Source of the DNA: JAJYTL01 sp046705265
GTDB taxonomy: Bacteria > Pseudomonadota > Alphaproteobacteria > Ferrovibrionales > Ferrovibrionaceae
Direction of reading: 5' to 3'
DNA length: 32,760 bases
Assembly: GCA_046705265.1 (NCBI GenBank)
Contig: JBJKQL010000161.1
Span: 1-32,760 of the forward strand
Positions 17,315-25,529 of the stretch are shown in pieces. The notes beneath the pieces are model-generated. The model was not told where the DNA came from and did no database searches. It saw only the letters and a program-made list of their open reading frames with translations. The number at the start of each line of letters is the position of its first letter. Positions within the stretch are counted from its first letter, which is position 1. A program made the translations under genes and the position numbers.

Positions 17315-18619
17315 ATGCCGCTAACGGCAGGAAATCAGGCAGGCCACCGGTGGGGCGCCTTCTTCTCGTCTGGGGTTGCTGAAACCGACCCCGAGCTCGC
17401 AGCGGCGATCGAACGCGAGATCGGACGGCAGCGGCTTGAGATCGAGCTGATCGCATCGGAGAATATCGTGAGCCGCGCCGTCCTCGAAGCGGCAGGATCA
17501 CCACTCACCAACAAGTATGCCGAAGGCTATCCCGGCCGCCGCTATTACGGTGGCTGCCAATACGTCGATGAGGCCGAGACACTCGCCATTGAGCGTGCGA
17601 AAAAGCTCTTCGATTGCCGTTTTGCCAATGTCCAGCCGCATTCCGGAAGCCAAGCCAACCAAGCGGTCTTGCTAGCGTTGACTAAGCCCGGCGACACCAT
17701 ACTCGGGCTGTCGCTCGCCGCGGGCGGCCACCTGACGCACGGCGCGGCACCCAATCTCTCTGGCAAATGGTTCAACGCGGTGCACTATGGCGTCCGCCGC
17801 GATGATCAACGCATCGATTTCGACGAAGTGACGCGGCTCGCGCATGAACGCCAACCGCGAATCATCATCGCCGGCGGCTCGGCCTATCCGCGCAATATTG
17901 ATTTCGCGCGATTCCGGGCGATAGCCGACGAGGTCGGTGCTTTCCTGATGGTCGACATGGCGCATTTTGCCGGGCTAGTTGCAGGCGGCGTTCATCCGAG
18001 TCCGTTACAGCATGCGCATGTGGTCACCACAACGACGCACAAGACGCTGCGCGGCCCACGCGGTGGCATGGTGCTAACCAACGATGAGACGATTGCCAAG
18101 AAAATCGACTCAGCGCTCTTTCCCGGCCTTCAGGGCGGGCCGTTGATGCACATCATCGCCGCCAAAGCCGTGGCCTTCGGCGAGGCGCTACAGCCAGAAT
18201 TCAAGACATATGCGCGGGCCGTTCTCGATAATTGCCGCGCCATGGGCGAGGTACTGCGTGCCGCCGGTTACGATCTCGTCACTGGCGGCACCGACACGCA
18301 TTTGATCCTGGTCGACCTGCGCCCGAAGAAGCTCACGGGCAATGTCGCCGAGAAGAGCCTCGGCCGCGCGCACATCACGTGCAACAAGAACGGCGTCCCG
18401 TTTGATCCAGAGAAACCTACCGTGACTTCGGGCATACGCCTCGGCACCGCAGCGGCGACGACGCGTGGCTTCGGAGTATCCGAATTTCGTGAAGTCGGCC
18501 GCATGATTTCCGAAGTTCTTGATGGCCTCGCCGCCGGCGGTGACGGCGGTAACGACGCAATCGAGGCACGAGTAAAGCAACAAGCAATCGGGCTGTGCGA
18601 GCGGTTTCCGATCTATTAA
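17315..18619 (+). CDS. glyA: Serine hydroxymethyltransferase
   Basis: Interconverts glycine plus 5,10-methylene-tetrahydrofolate with serine plus tetrahydrofolate, using pyridoxal phosphate. The protein is 434 residues, normal for the family. Visible motifs are ELIASENIVS (44-53), NKYAEGYPGRRYYGG (66-80), HSGSQAN (109-115), AGGHLTHG (136-143), VDMAHFAGLVA (213-223), and the cofactor lysine K243 in TTTTHKTLRGPRGG. I chose ATG 17315 because GGAGAGGTGA lies directly upstream; an upstream frame from 17264 adds an unlikely leader. It opens the IclR-linked gene run with serine-glyoxylate aminotransferase and hydroxypyruvate reductase, the arrangement expected for a serine-cycle-dedicated second GlyA, whereas a housekeeping glyA is normally elsewhere. 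Confidence 0.96.
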   Translation: MPLTAGNQAGHRWGAFFSSGVAETDPELAAAIEREIGRQRLEIELIASENIVSRAVLEAAGSPLTNKYAEGYPGRRYYGGCQYVDEAETLAIERAKKLFDCRFANVQPHSGSQANQAVLLALTKPGDTILGLSLAAGGHLTHGAAPNLSGKWFNAVHYGVRRDDQRIDFDEVTRLAHERQPRIIIAGGSAYPRNIDFARFRAIADEVGAFLMVDMAHFAGLVAGGVHPSPLQHAHVVTTTTHKTLRGPRGGMVLTNDETIAKKIDSALFPGLQGGPLMHIIAAKAVAFGEALQPEFKTYARAVLDNCRAMGEVLRAAGYDLVTGGTDTHLILVDLRPKKLTGNVAEKSLGRAHITCNKNGVPFDPEKPTVTSGIRLGTAAATTRGFGVSEFREVGRMISEVLDGLAAGGDGGNDAIEARVKQQAIGLCERFPIY

Positions 18620-18679
18620 CCAGTCAAGGTAAGCATTGTGCCGCTGCTAGCGGCGAGACGAACCTCAAGGAGAATAACG

Positions 18680-19873
18680 ATGCCGGGTTTCCATGGTCTT
18701 TTCATTCCAGGTCCGACGAACCTGCCGTTCAAAGTTCGCCAGGCGATGGACGTACCGCTCGAGGATCACAGAGCCCCTGACTTCCCGGCATTCACCCTGC
18801 CGCTTTTCCGCGACCTGAAGCAGGTCTTCAAGACCGAAAAAGGCCAAGTCTTCCTATTCCCGGCATCGGGAACAGGCGGCTGGGAAGCCGCAATCACCAA
18901 TACCCTGTCACCCGGCGATCGGGTCTTGATTGCGGTGTTCGGACAGTTCTCGCATCTCTGGGCCGATTTATGCCGCCGCCACGGTTTGATCGTCGATACA
19001 ATTGACGTCGAGTGGGGCGAGGGTTTTCCTCTCGAACGTTGCGCCCAGGTCCTCGACGCCGACAAGGAGCACAAGATCAAGGCCATCATGGTCTGCCACA
19101 ATGAAACAGCGACCGGCGTCACCAGCGACGTGGCGGGCGTGCGCAAGGTGCTCGAAGCAGCGAACCATCCAGCACTGCTCATGGTGGACGGCGTGAGCTC
19201 AATCGCCAGCATTGATTTCCGCCTGGACGAGTGGGACGTTGACGTGGCAGTCGCAGGGTCGCAGAAGGGATTCATGTTGCCGGCCGGCTTGGCAATCGTT
19301 GCCGCCAGCCCCAAGGCCCTGGCCGCGCACAAGAGCGCCAAATGCCCGCGTTGCTTCTTCGATTTTGCAGACATGGTCCGCACCAACAAGGACGGCTATT
19401 TCCCCTATACGCCGGCAACGACGCTGCTGCACGGTTTGCGCGCGTCCCTAGACATGCTCCTTGCTGAAGGACTCGACAATGTTTTTGCTCGGCACCATCG
19501 GCTGGCGGAGAGCGTTCGTCGCGGCGTAGTGGCGTGGGGCCTCTCGCTCTGCGCCAAGGAGCCGAAGTGGTACTCGGACACGGTCTCAGCCGTGTCTGTA
19601 CCAAAATCCTTTAACGGAAACGACGTTATCAAGGTCGCCTTTCACCGCTATCACCTATCTCTCGGCGCAGGACTATCGAAGGTTGCCGGCCGTGTCTTCC
19701 GGATTGGCCATCTCGGCCACGTCAACGAGATCATGGTGCTGCAGGCGCTTGCCGGTTGCGAGATGGCGATGCGCGATGTCGGCCTTCCAATCGAGGCTGG
19801 CTCTGGCGTTGCAGCGGCCGAGGAATACATCCGCGCAACAGCACCGAAGCTCGAGTTGGACGAAGTCGCCTGA
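18680..19873 (+). CDS. sgaA: Serine-glyoxylate aminotransferase
   Basis: Class V pyridoxal-phosphate aminotransferase that moves the amino group of serine to glyoxylate, giving hydroxypyruvate and glycine. The 397-residue protein closely follows the methylotroph SgaA pattern: LFIPGPTNLP (7-16), EDHRAPDFP, FLFPASGTGGWEAAITNTL (58-76), FGQFSHLW, VCHNETATGVTSDV (138-151), VDGVSSIASI, and the cofactor lysine K196 in VAGSQKGFMLPAGL. Near the C-terminus LGAGLSKVAGRVFRIGHLGHVNE is also typical. AAGGAG at 18667-18672 sets ATG 18680; an in-frame start at 18638 lacks such a site. It follows glyA by 60 bases and is followed after 41 bases by the PanE-like gene, so it is probably cotranscribed. It supplies hydroxypyruvate for the downstream reductase. 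Confidence 0.95.
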   Translation: MPGFHGLFIPGPTNLPFKVRQAMDVPLEDHRAPDFPAFTLPLFRDLKQVFKTEKGQVFLFPASGTGGWEAAITNTLSPGDRVLIAVFGQFSHLWADLCRRHGLIVDTIDVEWGEGFPLERCAQVLDADKEHKIKAIMVCHNETATGVTSDVAGVRKVLEAANHPALLMVDGVSSIASIDFRLDEWDVDVAVAGSQKGFMLPAGLAIVAASPKALAAHKSAKCPRCFFDFADMVRTNKDGYFPYTPATTLLHGLRASLDMLLAEGLDNVFARHHRLAESVRRGVVAWGLSLCAKEPKWYSDTVSAVSVPKSFNGNDVIKVAFHRYHLSLGAGLSKVAGRVFRIGHLGHVNEIMVLQALAGCEMAMRDVGLPIEAGSGVAAAEEYIRATAPKLELDEVA

Positions 19874-19914
19874 TCGGTGACGAGGCCGCCTGATCAGTAA
19901 AGTAGGAGGGGGCG

Positions 19915-20946
19915 ATGCGGATCTGCATATACGGCGCTGGTGCGATTGGAGGCTATCTGGCCGCTGGCCTGAGCACCATCGACAACGTCGAATTATCGTT
20001 GATCGCGCGCGGTCCGCATCTGGAGGCGATTCAACGGCACGGGCTGAAGCTGCTGATCAACGGGGACGAAAAGAGCTGCCGCCCTGTCGCCACCAACGAT
20101 CCAGCGACGCTCGCTGTCCAAGATTACGTCATCGTTTGCCTCAAGGCACACCAGGCATGGGAAACGACCGAGCAGATGCGGCCGCTCCTCGGCCCTCATA
20201 CTGCGGTTGTGACTTGCCAGAACGGCGTCCCTTGGTGGTACACATATAAACTTCGTGGATTCGACGACGTCCGTCTCCGCAGTGTCGACCCTGACGACCG
20301 GCAATGGAAGACGATCGGGCCGGAGCGAGTGATCGGCTGTGTGGTTTATCCGGCAACCGATATTGCAAGCCCCGGCGTCGTACGTCACACCTACGGCAAC
20401 AAATTTACGTTAGGTGCGCCGGACGGGACGATTTCCGAGCACTGCCGCAATCTATCACTTGTCCTTGAACAGGCGGGTTTCGATGCGCCTGTTCTAGATG
20501 ACATCCGCAGCGAGATATGGCTCAAGCTGTGGGGAAACCTGTGCTTCAATCCGATCAGCGCACTCACCCGGGCGACGCTCGACATTGTGACGACGCAGCC
20601 TGACCTCCGCGCCTTAGCGGTTCAGATGATGTCCGAGGCGAAAGAGATTGCAGTCCGCTTTGGCGCATCCTTCCGCGTCGATATCGACCGGCGGATCAAC
20701 GGCGCCGCGCGCGTCGGTGCCCATCGCACTTCGATGTTGCAGGATCTCGAGAAGGGCCGGCCGCTCGAAATCGACGCCTTGCTGACGGCCGTTCAGGAAA
20801 TGGGCCGACTGGTCAAGGTCGAAACACCCTATATAGACGTCGTGCTCAGCCTGGTGCAGGCGCTTGGCCGGTCGTTGGGAATCTACCCGGTGTTCCGCTC
20901 GGCAGTCGCGGACGTGTCACAACCTCCCCTCTTAGTCGGAACATAA
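19915..20946 (+). CDS. Ketopantoate reductase (ApbA/PanE) family oxidoreductase, copy 2
   Basis: A 343-residue paralogue of the protein at 13267, sharing the GAGAIGGYLAAGL loop (7-19), N103, K204, S273 and E285. The blocks EIWLKLWGNLCFNPISALT and RTSMLQDLEKGRPLEIDALL are almost identical to copy 1. AGGAGGGGG immediately upstream fixes ATG 19915. It sits between sgaA and the hydroxypyruvate reductase gene, whose start is only four bases after its stop, so it is surely part of this operon. PanE normally reduces ketopantoate to pantoate, but this context points to another 2-oxoacid, such as hydroxypyruvate, tartronate semialdehyde or a hydroxymethylated oxoacid. That is inference; the fold and the catalytic residues are what the sequence shows. 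Confidence 0.9.
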   Translation: MRICIYGAGAIGGYLAAGLSTIDNVELSLIARGPHLEAIQRHGLKLLINGDEKSCRPVATNDPATLAVQDYVIVCLKAHQAWETTEQMRPLLGPHTAVVTCQNGVPWWYTYKLRGFDDVRLRSVDPDDRQWKTIGPERVIGCVVYPATDIASPGVVRHTYGNKFTLGAPDGTISEHCRNLSLVLEQAGFDAPVLDDIRSEIWLKLWGNLCFNPISALTRATLDIVTTQPDLRALAVQMMSEAKEIAVRFGASFRVDIDRRINGAARVGAHRTSMLQDLEKGRPLEIDALLTAVQEMGRLVKVETPYIDVVLSLVQALGRSLGIYPVFRSAVADVSQPPLLVGT

Positions 20947-20950
20947 TACT

Positions 20951-21934
20951 ATGCCACCGGACGCACCTGCCCAGATTCCGAGCATCGTATTCCTCGACCG
21001 CAATACGATGGGTCCGATGGTCCGTCTGACGCGGCCGCGCTTCGCGCACGAATGGGCCGAGTACGGCACCACCGCGCCAGACCAGGTCAGCCAACGATTG
21101 ACGCAAGCAACGATCGCCATCACAAACAAGGCACCGATTCGCGAGCACGATCTCGTCAAGCTGCCTAAACTGAAGATGATCGCGGTGGCGGCGACCGGCT
21201 ATGACGTGATCGACGTCAACGCTTGCCGCGAACGCAGCATTGTCGTCTCCAACGTGCGCGGTTATGCCGTCAATACCGTAGCGGAACATGCCTTCGCGCT
21301 CATTCTTGCGCTGCGGCGGGGTATTGTTGGTTTCCGCAACGACGTCATCGACGGAGCATGGCAGAAGGCCGGACAATTCTGTTTCTTCTCGCATACGATT
21401 CATGAACTTGCCGGCAGCACGCTCGGCATTATGGGCGAGGGCATCATCGGCCAGTCGGTTGCGCGCCTTGGCCAAGCGTTTGGCATGAAGACGCTATTCG
21501 CGGCGCACAAGGGCGTTCAGGGCCTCGGCCCACTCTACACCCCGTTCGACGAGGTGCTGGAAACCAGCGACGTCATCACGCTACATTGTCCGCTGACGCC
21601 AAGTACACGCAACATGCTCAGCATGCCTGAATTTCGCAAGATGAAAAAGCGGCCGCTACTAATCAACACGGCGCGCGGCGGGCTCGTCGTCGAAACCGAC
21701 GTCGTGCAGGCGCTTGACGAAGGACTCATCTCCGGCATCGGCTTCGATTGCCTGACAGCAGAGCCCCCGCAGAACAATCATCCCTTTCACGCAATCCTCA
21801 AACGGCCGAATGTTATCGTAACTCCGCATGTCAGTTGGGCCAGCGACGAGGCGATGCAGATTCTGTGGGACCAGGTCATCGATCATATCGAAAACTTCCA
21901 TGCCGGACGGCCCAGCAATGTCGTGACCGGCTGA
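20951..21934 (+). CDS. hprA: D-2-hydroxyacid dehydrogenase, probable NADH-dependent hydroxypyruvate reductase
   Basis: Reduces hydroxypyruvate to D-glycerate, the step after serine-glyoxylate aminotransferase in the serine cycle. The 327-residue protein resembles methylotroph HprA along its length: IVFLDRNTM near the start, KMIAVAATGYDVIDV (75-89), YAVNTVAEHAFALILALRR (105-123), and SKQFCYF-like GQFCFFSHTIHELAGSTLGI. The nucleotide loop is GEGIIG (162-167). Catalytic residues are R242 (TARGG), E271 (AEPP) and H293 (TPHVSWAS). It is translationally close-coupled to the PanE-like gene. A glyoxylate or glycerate dehydrogenase role is the main alternative. No glycerate kinase gene follows within the window. 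Confidence 0.9.
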   Translation: MPPDAPAQIPSIVFLDRNTMGPMVRLTRPRFAHEWAEYGTTAPDQVSQRLTQATIAITNKAPIREHDLVKLPKLKMIAVAATGYDVIDVNACRERSIVVSNVRGYAVNTVAEHAFALILALRRGIVGFRNDVIDGAWQKAGQFCFFSHTIHELAGSTLGIMGEGIIGQSVARLGQAFGMKTLFAAHKGVQGLGPLYTPFDEVLETSDVITLHCPLTPSTRNMLSMPEFRKMKKRPLLINTARGGLVVETDVVQALDEGLISGIGFDCLTAEPPQNNHPFHAILKRPNVIVTPHVSWASDEAMQILWDQVIDHIENFHAGRPSNVVTG

Positions 21935-22157
21935 GTACTCGGAAAAGGAGCGCGACCCGTTGCTAGCCAGCTGAAATCGCGGATTTCGGGCGGCGGGTGA
22001 AGGAAGAGCTTTGGGAAGTGATCCGGCTTTTCCGATAGGCAAGCCATGCCCAAAATTGTTATCCGTTAGATACCGAGAAGCGTCCGACGGAAGGCAGCGG
22101 TTCGGCGTGGCACTGACGGCCGACCAATTTGCGCTTGATTAAAGAGAGGCCATCGTT

Positions 22158-23075
22158 ATGCGCATTGCATTGATTGGGCAGCAGAAGTTTGGCGGCGCCG
22201 TGCTCGAGGCCTTCGCCGCCCGCGGAGATACGGTAGCGGCGATATTCTGCCCCCCGCAGATCAGTCCGCTTGATCCGATTCGGCAAGCCGCGGAAGCGCG
22301 GGATATCCCCGTGTACCAGTTCAAAAAGTTGAGCGATCCAGCGGCGTTGGAAACGCTGAGAAATGCGGACGTAGAAATCGGCATCATGGCCTACGTCACC
22401 CAATTCGTGCCACAAGCGTTTTGCGAGATTCCCCGCTTTGGAATGATCCAATTCCACCCGAGTCTGTTGCCAGCGCACCGTGGCGCCAGTGCCATGAGCT
22501 GGGCTCTCATCACCGGTCGTCATCAGACCGGACTTTCCATTTTCCGACCGACCGACGGGCTGGATGAGGGGCCGATAATTTTGCAGCGCCAAGTAGCGAT
22601 TGAACCCGATGATACGCTCGGCTCTCTTTATTTCGGCAAGATCTTTCCCTTAGGTGTGGCTGCGCTTATCGAGACTGCCGAACAAGTGATCGCAGGCAAG
22701 GTCGAGGCACGGCCACAGCATGAGACTGATGCGAGCTACGAGGGGACCATCGGCGAAGCCGAATCCGAGATCCGCTGGGCAAGCCATGTCGATCTGACAT
22801 ACAATCTGATCCGAGGCTGCAACCCAGCGCCGGGTGCCTGGACCACGCTGGACGGACGCAAGCTGTTCGTATTCGATTGTGCAAAGCGCACCGCGCGGAC
22901 CTTCTCTGAAGTGAAGGGCAAGCGCATCGGAGGAGTGGTGGCCGCCTCTCCCACAAGCTTGACGGTGCTTGGCCAAGGCGGGTTCATTGAGATTTTCCGG
23001 CTTCGTTGGGACAACGGGAAGAAGATTGCCGCCAACGAATCCGGGATCGCGCCGGGGGTCGTGCTCGGCAAGTGA
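22158..23075 (+). CDS. Formyltransferase-fold protein resembling the 10-formyl-THF hydrolase domain of formyl-THF dehydrogenase
   Basis: A 305-residue protein with the formyltransferase fold. It aligns best by eye with the N-terminal hydrolase domain of 10-formyltetrahydrofolate dehydrogenase (ALDH1L): IGQQKFGGAVLEAF at the start, then DPIRQAAEARDIPVYQFKK and AYVTQFVP. The active site FHPSLLPAHRGASAMSW follows, with H100 and, 36 residues later, D136 in TDGLDEG, the same spacing as the catalytic His/Asp pair of that domain. The C-terminal part carries WASHVDLTYNLIRGCNPAPGAWT and a Fmt-C-like domain. The carrier-protein and aldehyde dehydrogenase domains of the full enzyme are absent. Likely role: hydrolysing 10-formyl-THF to formate and THF, or moving a formyl group to another acceptor. 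It lies 223 bases after hprA on the same strand. It is not ordinary Fmt or PurU, which lacks this layout. Confidence 0.85.
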   Translation: MRIALIGQQKFGGAVLEAFAARGDTVAAIFCPPQISPLDPIRQAAEARDIPVYQFKKLSDPAALETLRNADVEIGIMAYVTQFVPQAFCEIPRFGMIQFHPSLLPAHRGASAMSWALITGRHQTGLSIFRPTDGLDEGPIILQRQVAIEPDDTLGSLYFGKIFPLGVAALIETAEQVIAGKVEARPQHETDASYEGTIGEAESEIRWASHVDLTYNLIRGCNPAPGAWTTLDGRKLFVFDCAKRTARTFSEVKGKRIGGVVAASPTSLTVLGQGGFIEIFRLRWDNGKKIAANESGIAPGVVLGK

Positions 23076-23187
23076 CATTTGACGGAGCACCAGATTCGAC
23101 ACTTCCGCCTTTCCTGTGGGTAAGTTAGCATCCTCGCGAGACGCCGCATCGGCGGAGGTCGAGGTTCCAGTACGCCCTTAGGAAGGC

Positions 23188-23850
23188 CTACACCAGCTCA
23201 CAGTCATTGACGCTTTGGCAATGATCTGTGCCCCATAGACCGCTAAACGTGACCGACAAGCGCGCGGCTTCCACTTCGCCGAGCCGATCCTTGCCGAAAT
23301 AGAGCTCATCACCGACGAAGAAGCAGGGGCTGCCGAAGGCGCCGCGTTCCACGGCGCGCTCCGTATTGGCAAAGAGCTTATCCTTGACGGGCTGGCTCTG
23401 GGCGAGCGCCATAAGCTTCTCGGCATTAAGGCCAGATTCGGCAAGGGCCATGGCAATGACTGAGGGATCGTCCATCTTCTTTGACGCCTCCCACATATGG
23501 TGGAATACGGCCTCGACGTAAGGCGTGAACACGCCCTCCTTTTTCGACCGCGATGGCGCCCCGCATGATCTGCACCGTATTCACCGGAAAATGTGGATTA
23601 AAGAAAAACTGGTGGATATTCTGCCGAGCGATCAAGCGATCCATCTCAAGCCACTCATATTCCATTTTGTTCTTGATGCCACTAAAGGCGATTATTGGCG
23701 GTTTACTGCCCGTGAGCTTGAAGATACCGCCGAGCAGGATACGAAAATACGTGAATTTGACGCGCGTGCGCGCCTCTACCCTCGGAATCACTTTGTGTGA
23801 GCGAGATCCGCATTCGGGTTGCCGAAATAGAACACAAACTCGGGTGTCAT
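23188..23850 (-). pseudogene. DsbA-family 2-hydroxychromene-2-carboxylate isomerase-like protein, frameshifted
   Basis: The intact ancestor would be a thioredoxin-fold, glutathione-dependent isomerase-like protein. The gene starts at ATG 23850 with GGGGAG upstream, reading MTPEFVFYFGNPNADLAH. It then hits a two-base CA duplication (about 23794-23799 on the plus strand) that leads to an immediate stop. The body continues in a second frame: KVIPRVEARTRVKFTYF, KPPIIAFSGIKNKMEYEWL, HQFFFNPHFPVNTVQIM. An extra A in the run at 23540-23544 then shifts it back to the first frame for FTPYVEAVFHHMWEASKKM, MALAESGLNAEKLMALA and FGSPCFFVGDELYFGKDRLGEVEAA. It overlaps the stop of the upstream SDR gene by one base, so the two were once translationally coupled. 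Confidence 0.85.
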
Positions 23851-24588
23851 CACCAAGTCTCCCCGTAAGGGTGCAAATCAAGTTCAAAAGTCCAGGCGTC
23901 GCGCGTCTGGTTGTGCAGCAATCAATAGCACTCCGCGATCAAGGCCGGCCTCATGAGCTGATCGGGCTTGAGGTTTTCAAGCGCCACCTTACCGCCGCGG
24001 GCCTTGATACGTTCGCGAACATATTCAATGTCGAGGCCAGCATCGATGACAAGATGGGCGACATGGATGTTCTTCGGTCCAAGCTCGCGCGCCATCAATT
24101 GGGCCACAATACGTAGGCCGGCCTTGGCGCTGGCGAAGGCAGCATAACCCGAGCCGACGCGTAGGCTGGCCGTGGCCCCCGTGAACAGTATCGAGCCCCT
24201 GCCGTGTGCGAGCATATGGCGAGCGGCTTCCCGGCCCGTGAGGAAACCGCCACAACAGGCCATCTCCCATACCTTGCGAAAGACGCGCTCGGTGGTGTCC
24301 AAAATCGGAAAATTAACATTGGCCCCGACGTTGAAGACGTAAACCTCGAGAGGAGCGGACCGATTCACCTCTGAGAAGAAGGAGACGACGTCGTCTTCCT
24401 TGCGGGCGTCGAGCCCGAGAGTCTTGCAGGCCCCACCAGCCTCTTCGATCTCGTATTTGACGGCGCTAAGCCTATCGGCGTTGCGCCGGCCCGCAAAAAC
24501 CTGATACCGCCCCGTGGGCGAATCGATTCGCAAGAGCTGCGCCGATATAATCTCCTGCTCCGATGACAACCGCAGTCCCTTGACGCAT
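23850..24588 (-). pseudogene. SDR family oxidoreductase, frameshifted and with a premature stop
   Basis: Short-chain dehydrogenase/reductase-like gene. True start at ATG 24588: MRQGTAVVIGAGDYIGAAL gives the glycine-rich nucleotide loop (GAGDYIG). A frameshift near residue 28 then moves the reading to the frame carrying YQVFAGRRNADRLSAV, LGLDARKEDDVVSFFSEV, FNVGANVNFPILDTTERVF, GSILFTGATASLRVGSGYAA and AFASAKAGLRIVAQLMARELGP. The position usually held by the catalytic Tyr (YxxxK) is Phe in FASAK. A TGA at 23922-23924 replaces the expected Trp codon, and the same frame continues afterwards as LLHNQTRDAWTFELDLHPYG to a normal stop overlapping the next gene's ATG. It is divergent from an HxlR regulator across a perfect palindrome. 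Confidence 0.87.
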
Positions 24589-24633
24589 CTTCATAGTCTC
24601 GGGCATAACAGATTTCATAGAATGTTTTATTTT

Positions 24634-24649
24634 AAGACTTATAAGTCTT
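24634..24649. promoter_or_regulatory. Perfect 16-bp palindrome, candidate HxlR operator
   Basis: AAGACTTATAAGTCTT reads the same on both strands. It sits in the 95-base gap between the divergent SDR and HxlR-like genes, 35 bases from the HxlR start, where a dimeric winged-helix regulator would act on both promoters. All surrounding genes are broken, yet the site is intact. Confidence 0.65.
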
Positions 24650-24683
24650 GAAATAAGATGAAGTCAATGCGAGTTTGTCGACC

Positions 24684-25201
24684 ATGAAATGGAACGCTCT
24701 ATCCAAGGAACATTGCTCGCTCGCCCGCGCACTCTCGGCTGTTGGAGATCGTTGGACGCTTCTGGTCCTGCGTGACGCCTTCATGGGCGTCTGCCGATTT
24801 GAGGATTTCGAAAAAGCCTCAAGATCGCGCGCCGCGTTCTGTCCGAGCGGCTCGTCAGTCTGATCGAGGAGGGAATCCTGACGAAGTGGCCCTATCAGGA
24901 ACGGCCCTTGCGCCACGAATACCGTCTCACAGAGAAAGGCTTCACGCTCTACCCTGTGATACTCTCCCTCGTGCATTGGAGCGATGTCTATTACGCCGGC
25001 AAGAAGGGCCCGCCGACCGTGCATAAGCACCTCACCTGCGGACATGATTTTCCCTCGATCCTCTCCTGCTCGGAATGCGGCGAAGCGCTCGACCCACGCG
25101 CTGTCGCCATCCGTCCCGGCACATCTATTTCGGCAAGCCGTAGGCGCCCGAATAGAGCAGCCCCCTCACGATCCCTTATGCGTAAACGACAACGACTATA
25201 A
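24684..25201 (+). pseudogene. HxlR family transcriptional regulator, frameshifted
   Basis: HxlR-type winged-helix regulator. The frame from ATG 24684 reads MKWNALSKEHCSLARALSAV, then GDRWTLLVLRDAFMGVCRFEDFEK, the canonical HxlR start including the cysteine and the GDRW motif. At a run of A residues (about 24828-24833) one base is missing, and the protein continues in another frame as SLKIARRVLSERLVSLIEEG, LRHEYRLTEKGFTLYPVILS and HKHLTCGHDFPSILSCSECG. Apart from this single indel it looks complete, so the break could be a sequencing error. It is divergent from the SDR gene, and a perfect palindrome lies between them. Confidence 0.85.
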
Positions 25202-25529
25202 ACCCGACGTTCAAGGCCGTTCCGCTTCTACAGAGCGGGCATCGAATTCAATGTGGAGCGCGTTATGAGATCGCGCGTTCCAGGAAAACAGGCCGCCTTC
25301 TACGATCTGATTTAGGCGTCGAAAGAGATCAAAATTCGCATCCGTTTTACGGTTTCCCTTCCCTTAGCGGAGCATGAGGGAAGCATGAACGCAACGCATG
25401 CCATCTCGGTCCACTTGATAAAGATCGGATTGATTAGAGGCGTTTTCCTATCACTGCCGAAATGTCAGGCGATCGGCCATTCATCTCAGCTCTTTAGCTG
25501 AAAGCGACAAGGCCCCTCGAACGCCCTGC
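25202..25529. other. Gap with no recognised gene
   Basis: About 330 bases between the HxlR-like pseudogene and the convergent pirin gene. No family resemblance, hairpin with T run or repeat was seen. Confidence 0.45.

Noticed and set aside
19866..19900. Near-duplicate of about 14 bases around CGCCTGATC at the sgaA stop
   Set aside because: Short, imperfect, two copies only. Probably a small duplication with no clear role.
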